Origin: Rhodospirillaceae bacterium
GTDB taxonomy: Bacteria > Pseudomonadota > Alphaproteobacteria > Dongiales > Dongiaceae
Reading direction: 5' to 3'
Assembly: GCA_016794075.1 (NCBI GenBank)
Contig: JAEUKU010000420.1
Coordinates: 1-5,922, forward strand
Length of the DNA: 5,922 nt
In this document: positions 1 to 5,922 of the stretch, one piece after another
Layout: every line of letters begins with the position of its first letter
Position numbering within the stretch: position 1 is the first letter of the stretch
The notes under the pieces: model-generated
What the model saw: the letters and a program-made list of their open reading frames with translations, nothing else
Databases searched by the model: none
Told to the model about the DNA's origin: nothing
Position numbers and translations under genes: made by a program

Positions 1-755
1 CCTTCCAGCACCGCGAGGCAGGCGCGCTCGGCCGTCACCTGGGCGACGGTGGCAGGGTGGTTCAAGGGCGCCAGCAATTCCGCGACGCGCGCATCGCCCC
101 GCCGCGTCTCCAGCCCGATGGCGCCCTGGGCCACCGCGGGCAGCATCTCCTCGATCGAGAGAATGGCGCTCGCCGCCGCCGCCTTGCCCAGGCGCTTCAA
201 CCCGGCCAGCGCCAGCAGGGTCGCCACCGCATCGCCGCGTGCGACCTTGGCGATGCGGGTCTCGACATTGCCGCGCAGCGGCACGATGGAAATATCCGGG
301 CGCTGCGCCTTGACCTGCGCCGCGCGGCGCAAGGAAGCGCTGCCGACCACGGCGCCTTTGGGCAGCGTGGCGATGGACTCTCCCGTGCTGGCGATCAGCA
401 CGTCGCGCGCGTCCTCGCGCGGCAGCAGGCAGGATATCTCCAGCCGCGGCGGCAGCTCGGTCGGCACGTCCTTCATCGAATGCACGGCAAGGTCGATGGC
501 GCCGTCCAGCAGGGCGTCCTCGATCTCCTTGGTGAACAGGCCCTTGCCGCCGATCTCGGCCAGCGGTCGGTCCTGCACCTTGTCGCCGGTGGTCTTGATG
601 ACGCGGATCTCGATGGCGCCGGGCGCCGCCAAGACGGGATGCGCGGCGATCAGCCGGTCGCGCGCCTCCTGTGCCTGCGCCAGCGCCAACGGCGATCCGC
701 GCGTGCCGATGCGCAGAAGCGCCGTGTGGTTGCCATCTGTGGTCGGTGCGGCCAT
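1..755 (-). CDS. hemC: Hydroxymethylbilane synthase (porphobilinogen deaminase), 3' part off the window
   Basis: Joins four porphobilinogen molecules into hydroxymethylbilane in the cytoplasm, an early step of haem and other tetrapyrrole synthesis. I translated the minus strand from the ATG at 755 and read 251 codons to the window edge; family members are usually about 310-320 residues. Visible motifs are GTRGSPLALAQA (residues 17-28), the KGLFTKEIEDALL block (71-83), DLAVHSMKDVP (88-98) with the probable catalytic Asp88, GSASLRRAAQ (137-146) with the substrate/cofactor-binding arginine pair Arg142-Arg143, and RGNVETR (160-166). The read ends at ...CLAVLEG, immediately before where the family carries the GGC cysteine that holds the dipyrromethane cofactor, so that residue cannot be checked. 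An AGGG (plus positions 762-765) lies 6 nt upstream of the start, supporting it. The gene diverges from tsaD. The break is the window edge, not a mutation. Confidence 0.97.
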   Translation of the reverse strand, partial: MAAPTTDGNHTALLRIGTRGSPLALAQAQEARDRLIAAHPVLAAPGAIEIRVIKTTGDKVQDRPLAEIGGKGLFTKEIEDALLDGAIDLAVHSMKDVPTELPPRLEISCLLPREDARDVLIASTGESIATLPKGAVVGSASLRRAAQVKAQRPDISIVPLRGNVETRIAKVARGDAVATLLALAGLKRLGKAAAASAILSIEEMLPAVAQGAIGLETRRGDARVAELLAPLNHPATVAQVTAERACLAVLE

Positions 756-820
756 AAGATGCCCTGCATAGCGGCCGGATTCCGCAAAAGCAACCGCCGC
801 CGGATCAGCGTTTCGCCGGG

Positions 821-833
821 TGACAATTTGTCA
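821..833. promoter_or_regulatory. Perfect 13-base palindrome touching the tsaD start codon
   Basis: TGACAA-T-TTGTCA is a perfect inverted repeat with 6-base arms around one central base. Its last base is the A of the tsaD ATG, and its first three bases are part of the tsaD Shine-Dalgarno GGTGA (819-823). It lies in the 77-base gap between the divergent hemC and tsaD genes, the only place where their promoters can sit outside coding sequence. It could be an operator for a dimeric regulator or a small RNA hairpin over the tsaD ribosome binding site. A 13-base palindrome can also arise by chance. I found no convincing -35/-10 pair for either gene. Confidence 0.3.
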
Positions 834-1921
834 TGATCGTGTTGGGCATCGAATCGAGCTGTGACGAGACCGCCGCCGCCGTGGTGACCGACGGCCGGAC
901 CCCGGACAGCCATGCCGACCGGCGGATCGGCGACCGCATCCTGGCCGATCTGGTGGCGGCGCAGCTGGAAGACCACAGGCCCTATGGCGGCGTGGTGCCG
1001 GAGGTCGCGGCGCGCGCCCATCTCGACCGGCTCGACCGGCTGGTGGGGCAGGCGATGCGCCAGGCCGGCATCGGCTTCGGCGAGATCGACGCGGTGGCGG
1101 CGACCGGCGGACCGGGACTCATCGGCGGCGTCATCGTCGGCGTGATGACGGGCAAGGCCATTGCGCTGGTCCACAACAAGCCCTTCCTGGCGGTCAACCA
1201 TCTGGAAGGCCACGCCCTGACCGCGCGGTTGACCGACGATTGCCCGTTTCCCTATCTGCTGCTGCTGGTCTCCGGCGGCCATTGCCAGCTGCTGGTGGTG
1301 GAAGGCGTCGGCCGCTATCGCCGCCTCGGCTCCACCATCGATGACGCGGCGGGCGAGGCCTTCGACAAGGCGGCGAAGCTGCTGGGGCTCGGCTATCCCG
1401 GCGGGCCGATGATCGAGCGCGCTGCAAGTCGAGCAACGAAACCTGTGCAAGACCTGCCGCGGCCGATGAAGGGCCGGGCGGAGCTCAACTTCTCCTTCTC
1501 CGGGCTCAAGACCGCGCTGCGCCACAAGGCGGCCGAGATGGCGCCGCTCGACGATGCCAAGCGCGCCGATCTTGCCGCCGGCTTCCAGCTGGCGGTGGTG
1601 GAAAGCCTGCTCGACCGCACGCGGCGCGCGGTCAAGGCCGCGCGCGACGCCTATCCCGATTTGACGGCGCTGGTGGTGGCGGGCGGCGTCGCCGCCAATG
1701 CGGCCTTGCGCACGGAACTGGAATCCTGCGCCGCCGCGGCCGGCCTGCGCTTCGTGGCGCCGCCGCAGCGCCTGTGCACCGACAACGCCGCGATGATCGC
1801 CTGGGCCGGGCTGGAGCGGTTCCGCCTCGGCGAACGCGACAGCCTCGACTTCGCGCCGCGCCCGCGCTGGCCGCTCGACGAGAATGCGCCGAAGCTCACC
1901 GGCGCGGGGGTGAAGGCGTGA
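833..1921 (+). CDS. tsaD: tRNA N6-adenosine threonylcarbamoyltransferase TsaD
   Basis: Kae1/Gcp/YgjD family (ASKHA fold). With TsaB and TsaE it transfers the threonylcarbamoyl group from threonylcarbamoyl-AMP to A37 of ANN-decoding tRNAs, giving t6A; cytoplasmic. The protein has 362 residues, slightly longer than the roughly 340 usual in bacteria. Motifs in order: VLGIESSCDET (3-13), HRPYGGVVPEVAARAH (48-63), the metal-binding HLEGH with His123 and His127, LVSGGH (145-150), DDAAGEAFDKAAKLLGLGYPGGP (170-192), FSFSGLKTAL (220-229), AGGVAANAALR (283-293) and DNAAMIAW (317-324). The ATG at 833 fits the family N-terminus and has GGTGA at 819-823, 9 nt upstream. Two oddities: about 12 extra residues between CDET and YGGVVPE compared with E. 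coli as I remember it, and a run of A/T-ending codons at residues 197-206. It diverges from hemC and may be cotranscribed with the two small genes downstream. Confidence 0.97.
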   Translation: MIVLGIESSCDETAAAVVTDGRTPDSHADRRIGDRILADLVAAQLEDHRPYGGVVPEVAARAHLDRLDRLVGQAMRQAGIGFGEIDAVAATGGPGLIGGVIVGVMTGKAIALVHNKPFLAVNHLEGHALTARLTDDCPFPYLLLLVSGGHCQLLVVEGVGRYRRLGSTIDDAAGEAFDKAAKLLGLGYPGGPMIERAASRATKPVQDLPRPMKGRAELNFSFSGLKTALRHKAAEMAPLDDAKRADLAAGFQLAVVESLLDRTRRAVKAARDAYPDLTALVVAGGVAANAALRTELESCAAAAGLRFVAPPQRLCTDNAAMIAWAGLERFRLGERDSLDFAPRPRWPLDENAPKLTGAGVKA

Positions 1922-1934
1922 CGACATTTCAACA

Positions 1935-1967
1935 TCGTCATCACCGGGCTTGAGCCGGTGATGATGA
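1935..1967. repeat. Intergenic hairpin repeat between tsaD and the YciI gene
   Basis: A 13-bp stem (1935-1947 with 1955-1967) closed by a 7-base loop (1948-1954). All pairs are Watson-Crick except G1937-T1965, which would be a G-U wobble in RNA. It begins 13 bases after the tsaD stop. The core GTCATCACCGG-GCTTGAG-CCGG closely resembles the left arm of the element at 2733-2851, so I read it as a single-arm member of the same dispersed palindromic family. There is no U-run after it in either direction, so it is not a standard intrinsic terminator; it could still protect or process the transcript. Confidence 0.7.
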
Positions 1968-1989
1968 AAGAGAAAGGAAAGAGAGACCG

Positions 1990-2271
1990 ATGCTCTTCGC
2001 CATCTACTGCCGCGACAAGAAGGACCACAGCCAAATCCGCCTCGACAACCGCCCGGCCCATGTCGAATACCTGAAGCAATTCGCCGGCCAGCATGTCTGC
2101 ACCGGGCCGCTGCTGGCCGAGGACGGCCAGGGCATGATCGGCTCGCTGCTGGTAATGGAGTTTGCCGACCGCGCCGCCGCCGAGGATTTCGCGAAGAACG
2201 ATCCCTACGCCAGGGCCGGCCTGTTCGACAGCGTCGCCATCACGCCGTTCCGCAAGGTCTTCCCGCAATGA
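1990..2271 (+). CDS. YciI family protein (dimeric alpha-beta barrel)
   Basis: A 93-residue cytoplasmic protein of the YciI-like family (ferredoxin-like dimeric alpha-beta barrel). The exact reaction is unknown; the conserved His-Asp pair has led to the proposal that the family is enzymatic. Visible marks are the opening beta strand MLFAIYCRDK, RLDNRPAHVEYL (17-28) with conserved His24, the glycine/hydrophobic stretch GSLLVMEFAD (51-60), AAEDFAKNDPYARAGLF (63-79) with conserved Asp71-Pro72, and a terminal strand ending ITPFRKVF. Length is typical. The leader 1968-1989 is purine-rich: AAGGA (1974-1978) lies 11 nt and GAGAG (1981-1985) 4 nt before the ATG. The stop overlaps the start of the EVE gene (ATGA), implying translational coupling. 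In many alphaproteobacteria, as I recall, this pair lies after gpsA; here it directly follows tsaD. Confidence 0.92.
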   Translation: MLFAIYCRDKKDHSQIRLDNRPAHVEYLKQFAGQHVCTGPLLAEDGQGMIGSLLVMEFADRAAAEDFAKNDPYARAGLFDSVAITPFRKVFPQ

Positions 2272-2681
2272 AATACTGGCTGATGAAATCGGAGCCCTCG
2301 GTCTATGGCTGGGACGATCTGGTGAAGGACAAGCGCACCAGCTGGAGCGGCGTGCGCAACCACCAGGCCAGCAACAACATGAAGGCGATGCAGCAGGGCG
2401 ACCGCGCCTTCTTCTACCACTCGAATGAGGGCCTCGCGGTGGTCGGCATCATGGAGATCTGCAAGCTCTACTATCCCGACCCGTCGGACGAGGCGGGCAA
2501 GTTCGGCATGGTCGACGTGAAGCCGGTGCTGCCGATGAAGCAGCCGGTCACGATGGCCGAGATCAAGAAGAGTCCGAAGCTGAAGGACATGGTCCTGGTG
2601 AAGAACTCGCGCCTCTCGGTCCAGCCGGTGACGGCGGAGGAGTGGAAGCTGGTCTGCCAGATGGGCGGGGTGAAGGGGTAG
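2268..2681 (+). CDS. EVE domain-containing protein (former DUF55, YTH-like fold)
   Basis: A single-domain protein of 137 residues, the normal size for stand-alone EVE proteins. The EVE fold belongs to the PUA/YTH-like superfamily, whose members bind modified bases in RNA or DNA; the eukaryotic relative is Thy28/THYN1. The cellular role of the bacterial stand-alone form is not settled. Family marks: YWLMKSEPSVYGWDDL (3-18), WSGVRNHQASNNMKAMQQGD (26-45), AFFYHSNEGLAVVGIMEI (47-64), a YYPDP turn (68-72) and VDVKPVLPMKQPVTMAEIK further on. Aromatic residues that could line a base pocket include Trp4, Trp15, Trp26 and Tyr50. The start overlaps the YciI stop by four bases (ATGA) and has no clear Shine-Dalgarno of its own, so coupled translation is likely. 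The family call is firm; the ligand is unknown. Confidence 0.93.
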   Translation: MKYWLMKSEPSVYGWDDLVKDKRTSWSGVRNHQASNNMKAMQQGDRAFFYHSNEGLAVVGIMEICKLYYPDPSDEAGKFGMVDVKPVLPMKQPVTMAEIKKSPKLKDMVLVKNSRLSVQPVTAEEWKLVCQMGGVKG

Positions 2682-2732
2682 GTTTCGCGGCGCAGTCTGA
2701 AGCCCGGCTGTGATGCGGCGACCTACGCGATT

Positions 2733-2851
2733 GTCACCCCGGCCTTGAGCCGGGGCCCATGCAGCCGCAATAGCAGCCGCGCTGTTCGCCCATCGCAGGT
2801 TGCCTAAGCGCCGCATGGGTCCCGGCTCTCGCTACGCTCGGCCGGGATGAC
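2733..2851. repeat. 119-bp inverted-repeat element, REP-pair or MITE-like
   Basis: Two inverted copies of one unit face each other. The outer ends (2733-2744 against the complement of 2840-2851) agree at 11 of 12 bases (GTCACCCCGGCC / GTCATCCCGGCC). The inner parts (2747-2762 against the complement of 2813-2828) agree at 15 of 16. Each arm is also a hairpin: CCCCGGC/GCCGGGG at 2737-2743 and 2749-2755 with a 5-base loop, and TCCCGGC/GCCGGGA at 2820-2826 and 2841-2847 with a 14-base loop. The central spacer 2763-2812 shows nothing recognisable. It lies 51 bases after the EVE stop, with no coding sequence inside. It is a dispersed, non-autonomous palindromic repeat; related sequences are frequent between alphaproteobacterial genes. 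Confidence 0.75.
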
Positions 2852-2937
2852 GGTTGGAGTCGTTGCGAGGCCGTTTGCGCCCTCACCTTGCCGCAATCCC
2901 GCCGCGCTGCAGCCCTTTCGGCCTGAGATAACTCGTT

Positions 2938-2960
2938 CCTGTCGCACTCACACCGACAGG
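2938..2960 (+). promoter_or_regulatory. Hairpin overlapping the creD ribosome binding site
   Basis: CCTGTCG (2938-2944) is perfectly complementary to CGACAGG (2954-2960), with a 9-base loop. The right arm includes AGG of the creD Shine-Dalgarno AGGGGA (2958-2963), which lies 5 nt before the ATG at 2969. In mRNA the stem would hide half of the ribosome binding site and so could lower or control creD translation. This is read from the sequence only. The rest of the gap (2852-2937) shows no repeat, RNA gene or clear promoter. Confidence 0.35.
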
Positions 2961-2968
2961 GGAATCTC

Positions 2969-4381
2969 ATGTCCGATCTCGCCGATCCCGGCCCCAATAC
3001 GCCAACCCTGCAATCGCTCGCCCGCACCGGCAGGCAGCGTCTGAGCGGCAGCGGCTGGGAAGCCGCGAAGCGCATCACCTTCCTGATCCTGCTCGTGCTC
3101 GTCATGCTGGTTCCGTTGGGCATGGTCGAGGGCGTGATTCAGGAGCGCAGCGGGCGCAAGCAGGAGGTGGCGGCGGAGATCGGCGCGCAATGGGGGCCGG
3201 AGCAGGCGGTGAGCGGTCCGCTCCTGGTGGTGCCCTATGACTATGTCGAGACGCGCAACCTCGCCGACGGCAAGACCGAGAGCACCACGCGCACGCGTTA
3301 TCTGGTGTTCACGCCGGAACTGACCGAGATCACCGCCACGACCGAGGTCGAGAAGCGCTACAAGAGCATCTACGAGGTGCCGGTCTATGGCGCCGAGATC
3401 CTGCTGGCCGGGCGCTTCGCCGCGCCCGACCCGGCGCCGCACGGCGTCGCGCCGGCGCAGGTCCGCTGGCAGGCGGCGAGCCTGGTGTTGGGCGTCTCCG
3501 GCATCCGCGCGGTCAGGTCGGCGTCGCTCGCGGCGGCGGGGCGGGACCGCGCCATCGAGGCGGGGCTGCTGCCCTATCATCCCTTCGCCGCCGGCATCTA
3601 TGCCAAGCTGCCGCTTACGGGCCTTTCGGGGGCGCCGCCGCGCGGCTTCGATTTCGCCGTCAAGCTGGCGTTGAACGGCCGCGACGCGCTCAGCTTCCAG
3701 CCGCTCGGCCGGCAGACCGCGATCAAGCTCGGCAGCGATTGGCCGCATCCCGATTTCATCGGCTCGCCGCTGCCGACCGCGCGCGACATCCGCGCCGACG
3801 GCTTCACCGCGCAATACGCGATCTCGCATATCGCCACCGGCGCGCCGCTCTCCTGGCGCACCGACGAATACAAGCTCGACCCGGCGCGCCTCACCTCTGT
3901 CGGCGTGGCGCTCGCCGAGCCGGCCGACCTGCACCAGCAGACCGATCGCATCGTCAAATACGGGGTGCTGGTGGTGGGCCTCACCTTCGGCACCATCTTC
4001 GTCGCCGGGCTCTTGAAGCGCGACCGCGTGCACTTGGTGCAATATCTGCTGATCGGCGCCGCCCTGTCGCTGTTCTTCCTGCTGCTGCTGTCATTGGCCG
4101 AGCAGATGGATTTCGGCCTCGCTTATCTGATCGCCAGCCTGGTCGATATCGCGATCGTCGCCTGGTACGCCGCCGCCACCATCCGGCGCCTGGTCGGGCT
4201 CGCCGTCGGCGCCGTCCTCGCCGCCCTGCACGGCTACATGTACGTGCTGCTGCAGATGGAGAGCTACGCCTTGCTTTCCGGCACCGTTGGCCTGCTCGCG
4301 GTTCTGGTCCTTGTCATGTATGTGACCCGCAAGGTCGACTGGTTCGCCTTGGGCCAAGAACCGCGGGAAGCGGCGGCTTAG
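2969..4381 (+). CDS. creD: Inner membrane protein CreD (cell envelope integrity)
   Basis: A 470-residue inner-membrane protein of the CreD family, usual length about 450. Its biochemical role is unknown; in E. coli it belongs to the CreBC regulon and its overexpression gives colicin E2 tolerance, and in some other Gram-negatives it is linked to envelope and beta-lactam responses. I see one N-terminal membrane helix (about 35-55), a large, probably periplasmic domain (about 56-328), then roughly five helices at about 330-349, 357-376, 383-402, 408-428 and 432-452. Diagnostic stretches are VSGPLLVVPY (81-90), VQYLLIGAALSLFFLLLLSL (357-376), FGLAYLIASL (382-391), YMYVLLQMESYALLSG (423-438) and TRKVDWF (453-459). 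The ATG has AGGGGA 5 nt upstream. No creB or creC lies beside it and I found no TTCAC pair (the E. coli cre tag) upstream, so control probably differs. It is flanked by repeat elements on both sides and looks monocistronic. Confidence 0.93.
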   Translation: MSDLADPGPNTPTLQSLARTGRQRLSGSGWEAAKRITFLILLVLVMLVPLGMVEGVIQERSGRKQEVAAEIGAQWGPEQAVSGPLLVVPYDYVETRNLADGKTESTTRTRYLVFTPELTEITATTEVEKRYKSIYEVPVYGAEILLAGRFAAPDPAPHGVAPAQVRWQAASLVLGVSGIRAVRSASLAAAGRDRAIEAGLLPYHPFAAGIYAKLPLTGLSGAPPRGFDFAVKLALNGRDALSFQPLGRQTAIKLGSDWPHPDFIGSPLPTARDIRADGFTAQYAISHIATGAPLSWRTDEYKLDPARLTSVGVALAEPADLHQQTDRIVKYGVLVVGLTFGTIFVAGLLKRDRVHLVQYLLIGAALSLFFLLLLSLAEQMDFGLAYLIASLVDIAIVAWYAAATIRRLVGLAVGAVLAALHGYMYVLLQMESYALLSGTVGLLAVLVLVMYVTRKVDWFALGQEPREAAA

Positions 4382-4403
4382 ACAAGGCCCCCTCCCCCAA
4401 GCT

Positions 4404-4424
4404 GGGGGAGGGACGGGGCGGGGG
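4404..4424 (+). other. G-quadruplex motif, plus strand
   Basis: Four runs of 5, 3, 4 and 5 guanines are separated by loops of 1, 2 and 1 bases (A, AC, C). This fits the standard four-run pattern with very short loops, which favours a stable quadruplex in DNA or in the creD 3' untranslated RNA. The first two runs are also the right arm of the 4390-4412 hairpin, so the two structures exclude each other. Folding in the cell is inference. Confidence 0.55.
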
Positions 4425-4465
4425 TTGTTCTCTCCGCTCAATGAATGCGTCAAGCGGCGCCATCG

Positions 4466-4486
4466 CCCCCACCCTGACCCTCCCCC
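4466..4486 (-). other. G-quadruplex motif, minus strand
   Basis: The minus strand has runs of 5, 3, 3 and 5 guanines separated by A, TCA and T (plus strand: C5 A C3 TGA C3 T C5). It is the mirror partner of the motif at 4404-4424 and belongs to the other half of the inverted-repeat element. It overlaps the left arm of the 4478-4500 hairpin. On the plus strand the same bases are an i-motif candidate. Confidence 0.5.
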
Positions 4487-4585
4487 GTCTCGGAGGAGGG
4501 AATTCATCGAGTACCCTCACCGGCAGCGCGGCGAAATGCCGCCTCGCTTGCCCTTGGCGACCTTGCGCGCTACGACTTTTGTCTA

Positions 4586-4615
4586 ATGAAACCGGTGCCG
4601 CGCGCGCATTATGAT
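4586..4615 (+). promoter_or_regulatory. acs: Candidate sigma70-type promoter for acs
   Basis: ATGAAA (4586-4591, four matches to TTGACA) and TATGAT (4610-4615, five matches to TATAAT) are 18 bases apart. Transcription would begin near 4622, giving a leader of about 30 bases that contains the acs ribosome binding site. The -35 match is modest and the layout is inferred from sequence only. The rest of the stretch 4501-4585 shows no gene or clear signal. Confidence 0.25.
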
Positions 4616-4635
4616 GCAGCGCACAAAAAGACGTC

Positions 4636-4642
4636 AGGGGAG
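4636..4642 (+). promoter_or_regulatory. acs: Strong ribosome binding site of acs
   Basis: AGGGGAG lies 8 nt before the ATG at 4651. It decides the start: the ATG codons at 4586, 4611 and 4614 upstream are not in the acs frame. Confidence 0.7.
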
Positions 4643-4650
4643 TGCCAGAG

Positions 4651-5922
<1,272 letters not shown>

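Larger units (their letters stand above)
4390..4500. repeat. 111-bp C/G-run inverted-repeat element after creD
   Basis: The left unit 4390-4412 is a perfect 10-bp hairpin (CCCTCCCCCA / TGGGGGAGGG, loop AGC). The right unit 4478-4500 is a 10-bp hairpin with one mismatch (CCCTCCCCCG / CGGAGGAGGG, loop TCT). The left unit and the reverse complement of the right agree at 19 of 23 bases, and the adjoining inner G-run/C-run blocks (4413-4425 and 4465-4477) are also partly complementary. The element starts 8 bases after the creD stop. Its sequence is unrelated to the repeat at 2733-2851. There is no U-run after either stem, so standard intrinsic termination is not supported. Similar short C/G-run palindromes are frequent in GC-rich proteobacteria. 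Confidence 0.7.

Noticed and set aside
756..832. Divergent promoters for hemC and tsaD, for example TTGTCA used as a -35 box
   Set aside because: No acceptable -10 hexamer lies at 16-18 bases from TTGTCA in either direction, so I did not call a promoter.
650..1927. Long open frame on the minus strand opposite tsaD (425 codons)
   Set aside because: It overlaps a certain gene, its translation is low-complexity Arg/His/Ala-rich with no family motif, and long antisense frames are expected where third positions are G or C.
1935..1967. Intrinsic terminator after tsaD
   Set aside because: The stem is strong but is followed by a purine-rich stretch on the plus strand and no T-run on the minus strand, and a coupled gene pair starts right after it.
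2205..2816. Minus-strand frame running through the EVE gene and the repeat element
   Set aside because: It crosses a certain gene and a palindromic repeat, and its translation resembles no family.
2682..2968. CreB-binding cre tag (TTCAC, six bases, TTCAC) upstream of creD
   Set aside because: No TTCAC is present in this stretch on the plus strand, so there is nothing to support a cre tag.
2847..3044. 65-codon plus-strand frame upstream of and into creD
   Set aside because: No good ribosome binding site, overlap with creD in another frame, and a Pro/Arg-rich composition typical of a non-coding frame.
2948..4042. Long minus-strand frame opposite creD (364 codons)
   Set aside because: The same antisense effect; CreD on the plus strand has clear family motifs and membrane helices over the same bases.
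4390..4412. Intrinsic terminator after creD
   Set aside because: The hairpin is followed by G-runs rather than a T-run, so it does not meet the usual definition.

Overview
This is a GC-rich, densely coding chromosomal window that looks alphaproteobacterial. The reasons are the divergent hemC/tsaD pair, the YciI-EVE gene pair just behind tsaD, strong G/C preference at third codon positions, and intergenic palindromes of the GTCATCCCGG...GAGCCGGG type that are common in that class. I cannot name a genus from the sequence.

Layout. The left edge holds the first four fifths of hemC (minus strand, haem/tetrapyrrole synthesis), cut by the window edge just before its cofactor-cysteine motif. A 77-base gap ending in a short palindrome separates it from the divergent tsaD (833-1921, tRNA t6A synthesis). 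A hairpin repeat follows, then two small genes joined by an ATGA overlap: a YciI-family protein and an EVE-domain (YTH-like fold) protein. After a 119-bp inverted-repeat element comes creD (2969-4381), an inner-membrane protein with one N-terminal helix, a large periplasmic domain and a cluster of C-terminal helices. A second, unrelated inverted-repeat element, rich in G and C runs, separates it from acs (4651 to the right edge), acetyl-CoA synthetase, cut after about two thirds of its length.

How the genes relate. These are mainly housekeeping genes. tsaD, the YciI gene and the EVE gene may form one transcription unit with a possible RNA-modification/nucleotide theme. creD and acs each have their own leader and ribosome binding site and look independently expressed. 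As I recall the family, many alphaproteobacteria have gpsA between tsaD and the YciI gene; here there is only a 68-base gap with a hairpin repeat.

I see no CRISPR array, transposase, tRNA or rRNA gene, phage gene or defence system, and no convincing evidence for an undescribed system. The most unusual signals are non-coding: two different families of inverted-repeat elements, a mirrored pair of G-quadruplex motifs, a patch of atypical codons inside tsaD, and a hairpin that overlaps the creD ribosome binding site.
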